Source: CAMPJU01 sp046566095
GTDB lineage: Bacteria; Pseudomonadota; Gammaproteobacteria; Xanthomonadales; Xanthomonadaceae
Assembly: GCA_046566095.1 (NCBI GenBank)
Contig: JBKHXI010000131.1
Location: 1 to 6,685, forward strand
Length of the DNA stretch: 6,685 nucleotides
Reading direction: 5' to 3'
Shown in pieces: positions 1-5,575 of this stretch; the first letter of the stretch is position 1; the number at the start of each line of letters is the position of its first letter. Below the pieces are notes generated by a model. The model searched no databases, had not been told where the DNA came from, and worked only from the letters and a program-made list of their open reading frames with translations. Made by a program: the position numbers and the translations under genes.

Positions 1-310
1 CGGGCAGGGCCCAGTTGCGGCTCGCCTCCAGCGCCACCGTGACCGCCTCGGCCCAGGCCTCGGTGTTGGCCAGGCGCGTGTTCGGGGAAACGATGGCGGG
101 CGCGAACTGGCTGCGGGCGGTGACCACGTCGCAGACGTTGTCGCCCCACAGACCGCTGTCGCGCCGGCGCAGCGCGACCTCGGCCACCGCCTGCTGGCCG
201 GAGGGCACCTGGTCGCGGGCCTCCAGGTAGACGGTGGCGCTCAGGCACAGCGAATCGGCGGCCGGTTGCGGCAGCACCTGCGACAGCCAGAGGATCCAGG
301 CCAGTTTCAT
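1..310 (-). CDS. SleB-like cell wall hydrolase, N-terminal part (runs off left edge)
   Basis: The first 103 residues of a protein read leftwards from an ATG at 310-308; the C-terminus lies outside the window. The segment LSATVYLEARDQ (residues 23-34), followed by GQQAVAEVAL (38-47), NVCDVV (58-63) and SQFAP (67-71), follows the order of conserved blocks in the SleB/Hydrolase_2 family of peptidoglycan hydrolases (lytic transglycosylase-type enzymes first known from spore cortex lysis but common in Gram-negative periplasms). Glu30 in YLEAR is where the catalytic Glu of the family sits. The usual ARGE is ARDQ here, a small deviation. Residues 3-13 are hydrophobic after a single Lys and could be a short signal peptide ending near QPA-AD. 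Cys22 and Cys60 could form a disulfide. The start is fixed by AAGGAG ten bases upstream. The family call is by motif recognition; the substrate is inferred. Confidence 0.8.
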   Translation of the reverse strand, partial: MKLAWILWLSQVLPQPAADSLCLSATVYLEARDQVPSGQQAVAEVALRRRDSGLWGDNVCDVVTARSQFAPAIVSPNTRLANTEAWAEAVTVALEASRNWALP

Positions 311-320
311 GCGGCGGTGA

Positions 321-326
321 CTCCTT
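321..326 (-). promoter_or_regulatory. Ribosome binding site of the SleB-like gene
   Basis: Read on the minus strand this is AAGGAG, a full Shine-Dalgarno core, 10 bases before the ATG at 310-308. It supports that ATG as the start of the SleB-like protein. Confidence 0.75.
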
Positions 327-602
327 GCTCGTTGCGCCGCGGGCGCCTTGCGCCACCCGGGACGGGGGCGGTGCGGCGGACGGCTTGGCGGGTCGTCCGG
401 CGGGTCGCCATCGAACGGATTCGACGGGCGGGGCCGGGCGCTGCGTGGATCGCAGCAAGAAGGGCAGCGGCTCTGCGGCGCGCTTGGGATGCCCGGGCGT
501 CGAAACCGCGCGGTGGGCATCGCCACCGCCGGCCGTCGCCGGTCCCGCACAAGGGCGGCGGGAAAGCGGCGCGCAAGGTAACACACGAATCTGAGCGAAT
601 GC

Positions 603-616
603 TGAACGGGCGTTCA
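603..616. promoter_or_regulatory. Perfect palindrome TGAACG-GG-CGTTCA, possible operator
   Basis: Two 6-base arms (603-608 and 611-616) are exact reverse complements around a 2-base spacer. The size and symmetry fit a site for a dimeric repressor, for example of the TetR type, but no regulator is visible in the window. It lies about 290 bp upstream of the SleB-like start, next to the only AT-richer patch of the intergenic region. A 12-base stretch at 601-612 matches 10 of 12 bases of 3295-3306 upstream of the OmpA gene. Function is inferred. Confidence 0.4.
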
Positions 617-672
617 CGTCGGCCGCCCTGCCGCGGCGCCCGCGCACCGGACGACGACGAGCCGGCACGGCC

Positions 673-708
673 GAGCCGCGCCTGGTCCACACGCTCCGCG
701 CGCGGCTC
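673..708 (-). terminator. Stem-loop at the 3' end of the propeller gene, weak terminator candidate
   Basis: Arms 673-681 and 700-708 pair over 9 bp (GAGCCGCGC with GCGCGGCTC) around an 18-base loop. The stem overlaps the TGA stop codon (709-707) of the propeller gene and no T-run follows on the minus strand, so it is not a classical intrinsic terminator. It may slow polymerase, protect the 3' end, or be chance in GC-rich DNA. Confidence 0.25.
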
Positions 709-1738
709 AGTCGGGCAGCTGTGCCCGCGCCAGCGTGTTGCTGTCGGTGCCGAACCACAGGCTGTTGCGGTCCGGGTCGAACACCATGTGGCGGACGCTG
801 CGCCCGCCGCTGGGAATGGGGCTGGGCGCGAGGTATCGGCCGCTGGCCGGGTCCAGGCCCTGCAGCAGGTTGGGCTGCGGAATGGTCTCGACGAACCAGA
901 TCCGGCCGCGGGCATCGCTGCCGAATGCATAGGGGCCGGAGCGCTCGGACGGGGCCGGCCATTCCCGGAAGCGCCGGGTCGCCGGGTCGTAGACGCCGAT
1001 GTGGCCCTTGGCGTAGTCGCCGTACCAGACCTTGCCGTCCGCGGTGATCGCCAGCCGGCGCGGGCGGGCATCGGCGCGCGGCAGGTCGATCTCGGTCACC
1101 TCGAAGGACTGCGGGTCGACCGTGGCGAGCTTGTTGGTGCCCAGCAGCACCGCCCAGGGGCGGCCGTCCTCGGCGGCCAGGATGCCGTAGGGCAGGGCGG
1201 TCGCGGTCTTCACGGGCACCAGCCGCATCCGCCCGCTGGCCATGTCGATCCGGCCGATGCCGTTGCCGCGCTGCAGGGTGAACCAGATCCCGCCGCGGCC
1301 GTCGAAGGCGAAGGTGTGCGGGTCGCGCCGGCCGATGCCCTCGGTTTCCGGCACGGTGTAGGTCGTGAACCGGCCGCTGTCGGGATCGAAGCGCAGGATC
1401 GTGCCGTTGCCGTTGCAGGCAATCCACGGCCGGCCCTGGTCGTCGACCACCACCGTATGCGGACGGGTGCCTTCCGGCAGGTCGTGGCGATCGAAGGATG
1501 CGCTGTCCGGATCGAACACCGCCAGATAGTTGCCGGCCTGGCCGACGAACCAGATCCGCCCGTCCGGGGCGACGTAGGGATCGCGCGGCCGGGTGTCGGG
1601 CCAGGGCACGGTCCATTCCTGGATGCGGGCGGGCCCGGCGGGGGCGGCGTCCTCCCGGGCCTGCGCGGCCGGCGCGCCGGCCAGCAGCGCGGCCAGGCCG
1701 AGCAGCCATGCGAAGCGGTTGCGGTGCATTGCGCACAT
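707..1738 (-). CDS. Exported seven-bladed beta-propeller, Vgb (virginiamycin B lyase)-like
   Basis: A 343-residue protein with a signal peptide: basic start, hydrophobic residues 9-22, likely cleavage after AQA at residue 27. Seven repeats with a core like G-R-I-W-F...DPDSGRF begin near residues 60, 102, 149, 192, 235, 278 and 325, which is the NHL/Vgb-type propeller with one blade per repeat. Vgb linearises streptogramin B antibiotics using a His and a Glu in its last blades. Here blade 7 keeps a His (His317), but the position after W328-F329 reads GTD rather than an E-containing motif, so antibiotic lyase activity is doubtful. A periplasmic binding or sugar/lactone-hydrolysing role is equally possible. 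The start at 1738 is chosen because GGGAGA lies 6 bases upstream; an ATG at 1729 is the alternative and would only trim the signal peptide. It is divergent from prpD with 101 bp between them. Propeller family: confident. Substrate: unknown. Confidence 0.85.
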   Translation of the reverse strand: MCAMHRNRFAWLLGLAALLAGAPAAQAREDAAPAGPARIQEWTVPWPDTRPRDPYVAPDGRIWFVGQAGNYLAVFDPDSASFDRHDLPEGTRPHTVVVDDQGRPWIACNGNGTILRFDPDSGRFTTYTVPETEGIGRRDPHTFAFDGRGGIWFTLQRGNGIGRIDMASGRMRLVPVKTATALPYGILAAEDGRPWAVLLGTNKLATVDPQSFEVTEIDLPRADARPRRLAITADGKVWYGDYAKGHIGVYDPATRRFREWPAPSERSGPYAFGSDARGRIWFVETIPQPNLLQGLDPASGRYLAPSPIPSGGRSVRHMVFDPDRNSLWFGTDSNTLARAQLPD

Positions 1739-1744
1739 GCGCGT

Positions 1745-1750
1745 TCTCCC
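1745..1750 (-). promoter_or_regulatory. Ribosome binding site deciding the propeller start
   Basis: On the minus strand this reads GGGAGA, 6 bases before ATG 1738-1736 and 15 before ATG 1729-1727. The spacing favours the upstream ATG. Confidence 0.6.
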
Positions 1751-1788
1751 GGAATGGCGACCGCCCCAGCATACGGATCGGCGCGGCG

Positions 1789-1812
1789 GCCGGCTCTGGC
1801 AAAATAGCCGGC
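1789..1812. promoter_or_regulatory. Inverted repeat in the divergent promoter region of the propeller gene and prpD
   Basis: Seven-base arms GCCGGCT (1789-1795) and AGCCGGC (1806-1812) are exact reverse complements around a 10-base spacer holding CAAAAT, the only A-rich run in the 101-bp gap. On the plus strand TGGCAAAAT (1797-1805) resembles an extended -10 element (TGn plus hexamer) that would give prpD a leader of about 28 bases. On the minus strand TATTTT (1806-1801) could be the -10 of the propeller gene. A repressor or activator bound to the arms could control one or both genes. No convincing -35 is seen. Sequence symmetry is observed; promoter function is inferred. Confidence 0.4.
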
Positions 1813-1839
1813 TTCCTCCGCCCACGAGACCCAGCGCGC

Positions 1840-3279
1840 ATGAGCCATGCCGACATCCGTTCCGCCGTCCGCCCCGACCCCGACCAGCCGATGGTGGACA
1901 TCGCCGACTACGTGATCGACTACCGCGTCGATTCGCAGGAGGCCTTCGACACCGCCCGCTACATGCTGCTGGACTCGCTGGCCTGCGCGATGCTGGCGAT
2001 GAAGTTCGAGGGCTGCGTCAAGCACCTGGGGCCGCTGGTGCCGGGCGGCGAGATCCCCGGCGGCGCGCGGGTGCCGGGCACCTCGTTCGAGCTCGACCCG
2101 GTCCAGGCCGCATTCAACATCGGCACCCTGGTGCGCTGGCTGGACTTCAACGACACCTGGCTGGCGGCCGAGTGGGGCCACCCCTCCGACAACCTCGGCG
2201 CGATCCTGGCAGTGGCCGACTGGCTGGCCCGCAAGGAGGGCCGGGCGATCACCGTGCGCGACGTGCTGGGCTGGGCGATCAAGGCGCACGAGATCCAGGG
2301 CGTCTACGCGCTGCAGAACTCGTTCAACCGGGTCGGCCTGGACCACGTGATCCTGGTCCGCCTGGCTTCCACCGCCGTCGCCACCGCCATGCTTGGCGGC
2401 GGCAAGCAGGAGGTGATCAACGCGGTCTCCCACAGCTGGATCGACAACGGCGTGCTGCGCACCTACCGGCACGCGCCCAACACCGGCCCGCGCAAGAGCT
2501 GGGCGGCCGGCGACGCCTGCCGCCGGGCGGTCACGCATGCCCTGAATGCGGTGCGCAAGCAGGTCGTGGGCTATCCCAGCGCCCTGTCCGCGAAGACCTG
2601 GGGCTTCTACGACGTGGCCTTCAAGGGCCGTGCCTTCGAGTTCGAGCGCCCGTTCGGCAGCTACGTGATGGAGAACGTGCTGTTCAAGATCAGCTTCCCG
2701 GCCGAGTTCCACGCCCAGACCGCGGTGGAGGCGGCGCTGCGGCTGCATGAACAGGTCCGCGACCGGATCGACCAGGTCGAGCGGATCGAGATCCAGACCC
2801 AGGAGGCCGGGGTGCGGATCATCGACAAGACCGGGCCGCTGGCCAACTACGCCGACCGCGACCACTGCCTGCAGTACATGGTGGCGGTGCCGCTGATCTT
2901 CGGCCGGCTGACCGCCGACGACTACAACGACGAGGTCGCCGCCGACCCGCGCATCGACGCCCTGCGCGAGAAGATGGTGGTGAGCGAGAACCCGGCCTTC
3001 ACCCGCGACTACTTCGACCCCGACAAGCGCTACATCGGCAACGCCGTCCAGGTGTTCTTCAAGGACGGCAGCGCCAGCGAGCGGGTCTCGATCGACTACC
3101 CGATCGGCCACCGCAGGCGCCGGGCCGAGGGGATCCCGGTGCTGCTGGCCAAGTTCGAGGCCGCCGTCCGCGCCCACCTGCCCGCGGCCCAGGCCGACCG
3201 GCTGGTGGCCCTGGCCGCCGACCCGGCGGGCCTGGATGCCCTGCCGTTTTCAGATTTCATGCACCTTTACCGGGTGTAA
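1840..3279 (+). CDS. prpD: 2-methylcitrate dehydratase PrpD
   Basis: A 479-residue cytoplasmic enzyme of the MmgE/PrpD family, near the 483 residues of E. coli PrpD. It dehydrates 2-methylcitrate to 2-methylaconitate in the methylcitrate cycle, which clears propionyl-CoA. Long segments match E. coli PrpD nearly word for word: LDPVQAAFNIG (85-95), RWLDFNDTWLAAEWGHPSDN (99-118), KAHEIQG (148-154), NSFNRVGLDHV (160-170), TYRHAPNTG (208-216), KSWAAGDA (219-226), ENVLFKISFPAEFH (278-291), DRDHCLQYMVA (339-349) and YPIGHRRR (420-427). This separates it from the shorter, more divergent MmgE members. D102, the H114-containing loop and H150 fall in regions that line the active site in related structures (inference). 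The start agrees with the family's N-terminus, although the ribosome binding site is weak. No prpB or prpC gene flanks it, unlike the usual prp operon. PrpD can also hydrate aconitate. Confidence 0.96.
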   Translation: MSHADIRSAVRPDPDQPMVDIADYVIDYRVDSQEAFDTARYMLLDSLACAMLAMKFEGCVKHLGPLVPGGEIPGGARVPGTSFELDPVQAAFNIGTLVRWLDFNDTWLAAEWGHPSDNLGAILAVADWLARKEGRAITVRDVLGWAIKAHEIQGVYALQNSFNRVGLDHVILVRLASTAVATAMLGGGKQEVINAVSHSWIDNGVLRTYRHAPNTGPRKSWAAGDACRRAVTHALNAVRKQVVGYPSALSAKTWGFYDVAFKGRAFEFERPFGSYVMENVLFKISFPAEFHAQTAVEAALRLHEQVRDRIDQVERIEIQTQEAGVRIIDKTGPLANYADRDHCLQYMVAVPLIFGRLTADDYNDEVAADPRIDALREKMVVSENPAFTRDYFDPDKRYIGNAVQVFFKDGSASERVSIDYPIGHRRRRAEGIPVLLAKFEAAVRAHLPAAQADRLVALAADPAGLDALPFSDFMHLYRV

Positions 3280-3322
3280 ACTCCGCCGGCCCGTGCTGAA
3301 TGGGTGGCTGGCGGCGAATCGT

Positions 3323-3328
3323 TATGCT
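3323..3328 (+). promoter_or_regulatory. Possible -10 element (TATGCT) upstream of the OmpA gene
   Basis: TATGCT sits in the least GC-rich part of the 162-bp gap between prpD and the OmpA gene and matches TATAAT at four of six positions. No good -35 lies at the expected spacing; GCTGAATGGG at 3295-3304 lies just upstream. Transcription from here would give a leader of about 105 bases, typical of ompA mRNAs. No terminator for prpD is seen in the gap, so readthrough from prpD is possible. Confidence 0.35.
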
Positions 3329-3429
3329 AGCGTTAACACGGCTTTCACGCTGCGGAACATAGCCTGCCCGAGATGGCGTGCGGAACGGCCGTCCCAAAAA
3401 TCCACTGCAACATGGTTTCTTCCCTGATC

Positions 3430-3435
3430 AAGGAG
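3430..3435 (+). promoter_or_regulatory. Ribosome binding site of the OmpA gene
   Basis: AAGGAG, 6 bases before ATG 3442: an optimal Shine-Dalgarno site, in keeping with high expression. It excludes the in-frame ATGs at 3373 and 3412 as starts. Confidence 0.85.
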
Positions 3436-3441
3436 CTGAAC

Positions 3442-4551
3442 ATGAACAAGAAACTCCTCTGCGCCGCGTTGGCTAGCGGTCTGTGCGTTGCGCAGGCGGC
3501 CTCCGCGCAGACCTTCGACGACCGGTGGTACATCACCGGTACCGCCGGCGTGAACCTGCAGGATGACGACCGCGGAACCGACAACGCCACCTTCGGCGCG
3601 ATCGGCTTCGGCAAGCATCTCAACCCCTACTGGTCGTTGGATGCCGAGATCAACTACCAGAATCCCCAATTTGATGATCCGGCGGTCTGTGCTGCTGGCG
3701 GTGTCTGCCGCGCCGGGGACCTGAATTGGAGCCAGTACGGCATCTCGCTCGACCTGCGTCGCCACTTCCTGACCGACGGCAACTGGCATCCCTACCTGTT
3801 GATGGGTCTGGGCTACCAGCGGTCGGAGGAAGAGTTCAACAACTTCCCGAACCCGAACTCCCCGGGTGAACGCGAGGATGGCAGCATCGCCGGCAAGCTC
3901 GGCATCGGCCTGCAGGGCGACCTGGGTCGCGTCGGCCTGCGCACCGAGATCGCGTATCGGCATGACTTCGACGATTCCAGCGCCTACGCTCCTGAAGAGG
4001 ACGGTTTTGGCGACGTACTGGCTTCGATCGGCATCGTGGTGCCGCTGGGCCCGGCCCCGGTCGCCCCGGTCGCCCCGGCCCCGGTGGCGCCGAGCTGCGC
4101 CGACCTGGATGACGACGGCGACGGCGTCAACAACTGCGACGACCGCTGCCCGAACTCGCAGCCCGGCCAGACCGTCGGTCCGGACGGTTGCCCGGTCCCG
4201 GTCTCGCTCGACCTGCGCGGCGTGAACTTCGACTTCGACAAGTCGACCCTGCGTCCGGACGCGATCGCCATCCTCAACGAGGCGATCCAGATCCTGCAGC
4301 GTTACCCGGATCTGCGGGTCGAAGTGGCCGGCCACACCGACAAGTGCGGCACCGATGCCTACAACCAGGCCCTGTCCGAGCGCCGCGCCCGCGCGGTGTA
4401 CGACTACCTGACCAGCAACGGCATCGACTCCTCGCGCCTGATCGGGCCGAACGGCTACGGCGAGAGCCGTCCGCTGGAGCAGACCCCGGAGAGCCACCCG
4501 GCCTGCCGCAGCGAGACCAACCGCCGTACCGAGCTGAACGTGCAGAACTGA
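3442..4551 (+). CDS. OmpA-family outer membrane protein (beta-barrel plus peptidoglycan-binding domain)
   Basis: A 369-residue outer-membrane protein. Signal peptide 1-22 (KK, hydrophobic core, cleavage ASA-Q). Residues 23-203 form an OmpA-type N-terminal barrel of amphipathic strands (WYITGTAGVNL, YWSLDAEINY, WHPYLLMGLGYQ, VGLRTEIAYRH, DVLASIGIVVPLG). Residues 204-217 are a Pro/Ala/Val hinge. Residues 219-250 are Asp- and Cys-rich (DLDDDGDGVNNCDDRCP; Cys219, 232, 236, 250), a thrombospondin type 3-like calcium-binding loop region. Residues 254-369 are the OmpA C-terminal domain: NFDFDKSTL (262-270), GHTD (297-300) and NxxLSxxRAxxVxxxL (308-322). Asp300 and Arg315 are 15 residues apart, as are the Asp and Arg of Acinetobacter OmpA that hold diaminopimelate. 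It anchors the outer membrane to peptidoglycan and may allow solute diffusion. The gene is monocistronic with a strong terminator. Family certain; exact orthologue name (OmpA/OprF/MopB type) left open. Confidence 0.95.
   Translation: MNKKLLCAALASGLCVAQAASAQTFDDRWYITGTAGVNLQDDDRGTDNATFGAIGFGKHLNPYWSLDAEINYQNPQFDDPAVCAAGGVCRAGDLNWSQYGISLDLRRHFLTDGNWHPYLLMGLGYQRSEEEFNNFPNPNSPGEREDGSIAGKLGIGLQGDLGRVGLRTEIAYRHDFDDSSAYAPEEDGFGDVLASIGIVVPLGPAPVAPVAPAPVAPSCADLDDDGDGVNNCDDRCPNSQPGQTVGPDGCPVPVSLDLRGVNFDFDKSTLRPDAIAILNEAIQILQRYPDLRVEVAGHTDKCGTDAYNQALSERRARAVYDYLTSNGIDSSRLIGPNGYGESRPLEQTPESHPACRSETNRRTELNVQN
4051..4092 (+). repeat. Low-complexity Pro/Ala/Val hinge repeat inside the OmpA gene
   Basis: Encodes PAPVAPVAPAPVAP (residues 204-217) with near-identical GTCGCCCCG units in tandem. 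Such hinges join barrel and periplasmic domains in OmpA proteins. The repeated units make its length prone to slippage between strains (inference). Confidence 0.7.
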
Positions 4552-4596
4552 GCACGCGGTTGACGATCGTCCCCGGTTGGGGCGATCCGCAGGACG

Positions 4597-4629
4597 GAGA
4601 AGCCCGGCGCAAGCCGGGCTTCTCTTTTT
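4597..4629 (+). terminator. Strong intrinsic terminator of the OmpA gene
   Basis: A perfect 12-bp stem, GAGAAGCCCGGC (4597-4608) with GCCGGGCTTCTC (4613-4624), closed by a GCAA tetraloop of the stable GNRA class and followed directly by five T (4625-4629). It lies 45 bases after the OmpA stop codon and separates that gene from the secreted protein gene downstream. Confidence 0.95.
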
Positions 4630-4725
4630 CGTGCCGCGCTCGGGCCGGATGCTGCGGCGCAGGGGATGCCGTTCATGCAGATGAGCCGCAGCCGGCATCG
4701 GATGCGCGCGGCAGGTCCGATCCGG

Positions 4726-4755
4726 TTGTGCGCTGCGGCGATCGCGCCCTACACT
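4726..4755 (+). promoter_or_regulatory. Promoter candidate for the secreted Pro/Ala-rich protein
   Basis: TTGTGC (4726-4731) as -35 and TACACT (4750-4755) as -10, separated by 18 bp. Each matches the sigma-70 consensus at about four of six positions. It lies after the OmpA terminator and would place the transcript start about 20 bases before the ribosome binding site and ATG region. Confidence 0.45.
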
Positions 4756-4769
4756 CCGACGAACACCCC

Positions 4770-4778
4770 GGGGGAGAG
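4770..4778 (+). promoter_or_regulatory. Ribosome binding site of the secreted Pro/Ala-rich protein
   Basis: GGGGGAGAG with the GGAG core 6 bases before ATG 4783. It decides this start over the in-frame upstream ATGs (from 4666), which have no such site and would bury the signal peptide. Confidence 0.65.
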
Positions 4779-4782
4779 CGCG

Positions 4783-5496
4783 ATGCGCCAGATCTTCGTT
4801 TCCATGGGCGCAGCCGCCTGCCTGGCCATGGCGGCCGAGGCGGCGCATGCGCAGGCCGCCGTCGACTGCAGCGCGATCGCGGCACCGGCCGCCGCCGGCA
4901 CGCTGGCGGCGATCAGTCCCGAGCTGCTCGCCGTGTCCGCGCCTGCCGTCGCTGCGCCCGGACCCCTGGCCGAACCGCTGGGGCCGCCTCCTTCGTTCGA
5001 CCAGGCGCTGTTGAGCGCCAGCTGCGGACCGCTGGCGGTGGCGACGCCCGGCGCGGTCGGCGGGTTGCTGACGCCCGCGATCCCGGCCACGGCGATGCTG
5101 GCGCCCGGCACGGCGCCCGGGCTGCTGCCCGGAGCCGCGCCCGCAGCGGCGGCGACGGCCGCCAACATCGTGCCCGCCGTGCCCGGGGCCACGCTGCCCG
5201 GCACGATCGCCCCCGAGCCCCGATCCAACGCGGTGATCGACCCGGCGACCTACAAGCCGCGTACCGAATTCGACAACACCCCGTATCGCTTCAACATGCA
5301 CAAGGGCATGACCGCGGACGAGTTCACTGCCTGGATGGAGGCGCGCGGGGTACGCGTGGCGCGCGGTGCGCCGCAGGCCGCAGCGCCGGCGCCGGCCGAG
5401 GGCGTGGATGCGATGGATGCCGCCGCGCCGCCTGCGGCGGCCGGCACCGACCCGGCGCCCCCGGACGGCCCGGCCGGGGATCCGCCGCCGCGCTGA
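4783..5496 (+). CDS. Unrecognised exported Pro/Ala-rich protein with a short C-terminal conserved-looking module
   Basis: A 237-residue protein I cannot assign to a named family. Residues 1-23 form a signal peptide (MRQ, hydrophobic core, AHA-Q cleavage). The mature part is about two-thirds Ala, Pro, Gly, Val and Leu. Residues 82-145 hold loosely repeated PG/AP units (LAPGTAPGLLPGAAP, VPGATLPGT) with no charged or aromatic residue until Glu145. Cys29 and Cys81 could form a disulfide. Residues 151-193 change character: charged, aromatic and compact, with TEFDNTPYRFNMHKG (161-175) and MTADEFTAWMEARGVRV (176-192), which looks like a folded amphipathic helical module. After it comes another disordered Ala/Pro tail (198-237). 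The codon pattern and third-position GC match its neighbours, and it has its own promoter candidate and ribosome binding site. Likely periplasmic or secreted, with the Pro/Ala parts as flexible spacers; partner unknown. My impression that similar short modules recur in other xanthomonad secreted proteins is from memory and unverified. Confidence 0.75.
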   Translation: MRQIFVSMGAAACLAMAAEAAHAQAAVDCSAIAAPAAAGTLAAISPELLAVSAPAVAAPGPLAEPLGPPPSFDQALLSASCGPLAVATPGAVGGLLTPAIPATAMLAPGTAPGLLPGAAPAAAATAANIVPAVPGATLPGTIAPEPRSNAVIDPATYKPRTEFDNTPYRFNMHKGMTADEFTAWMEARGVRVARGAPQAAAPAPAEGVDAMDAAAPPAAAGTDPAPPDGPAGDPPPR

Positions 5497-5524
5497 CCCG
5501 CCAGCCCTGCGCCGCGGCGCGCCG

Positions 5525-5554
5525 CGGCCGCCCGCGCCAGGTCCCGGGCGGCCG
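5525..5554. terminator. Hairpin between convergent genes, possible bidirectional termination site
   Basis: Ten-base arms CGGCCGCCCG (5525-5534) and CGGGCGGCCG (5545-5554) pair perfectly around a 10-base loop in the 79-bp gap between the converging secreted protein gene and kbl. No T-run follows on either strand, so it is not a classical intrinsic terminator. It may help Rho-dependent stopping or 3'-end protection. A second copy of GGGCGGCCGG (5564-5573; first at 5546-5555) offers an alternative pairing partner for the left arm. Confidence 0.4.
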
Positions 5555-5575
5555 GCTCTCCCTGGGCGGCCGGAT

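Larger units (their letters stand above)
311..706. other. Gene-less stretch between the propeller gene and the SleB-like gene
   Basis: About 400 bp with no coding region I would accept on either strand. It holds the ribosome binding site at 321-326; a 6-bp stem with 5-base loop at 440-456 (GCTGCG/CGCAGC); a 5-bp inverted repeat TCGAA/TTCGA within 411-424; a relatively AT-richer patch at about 577-606; and the 14-bp palindrome at 603-616. If transcription of the SleB-like gene starts in the AT-richer patch (on the minus strand TTCAGC near 606-601 and TGTTAC near 584-579 are loosely promoter-like), its mRNA would carry a leader of over 250 bases. That is inference; no promoter here is convincing. 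Confidence 0.6.

Noticed and set aside
307..411. 34-codon basic minus-strand frame whose TGA overlaps the ATG of the SleB-like gene (ATGA), possible leader peptide
   Set aside because: No ribosome binding site before its ATG, no family resemblance, and the SleB-like gene has its own good site. The overlap is probably chance.
266..1807. Long plus-strand open frame of 513 codons across the intergenic region and antisense to the propeller gene
   Set aside because: Arg/Ala/Gly-rich translation with no recognisable domain. It exists because GC-rich codons of the minus-strand gene leave few stops on the opposite strand.
1210..3177. Long minus-strand open frame of 655 codons antisense to prpD
   Set aside because: prpD is unmistakable on the plus strand. 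The antisense product is low-complexity (Val/Gly/His/Arg-rich) and partly runs into the propeller gene in the wrong frame.
3373..3441. N-terminal extension of the OmpA gene from ATG 3373 or 3412
   Set aside because: The signal peptide and the consensus AAGGAG both point to ATG 3442. The extension would put about ten or more extra residues before the signal sequence.
3322..5301. Long minus-strand open frame of 659 codons antisense to the OmpA gene and the secreted protein gene
   Set aside because: It crosses the strong OmpA terminator, has no domain, and is explained by antisense of GC-rich genes.
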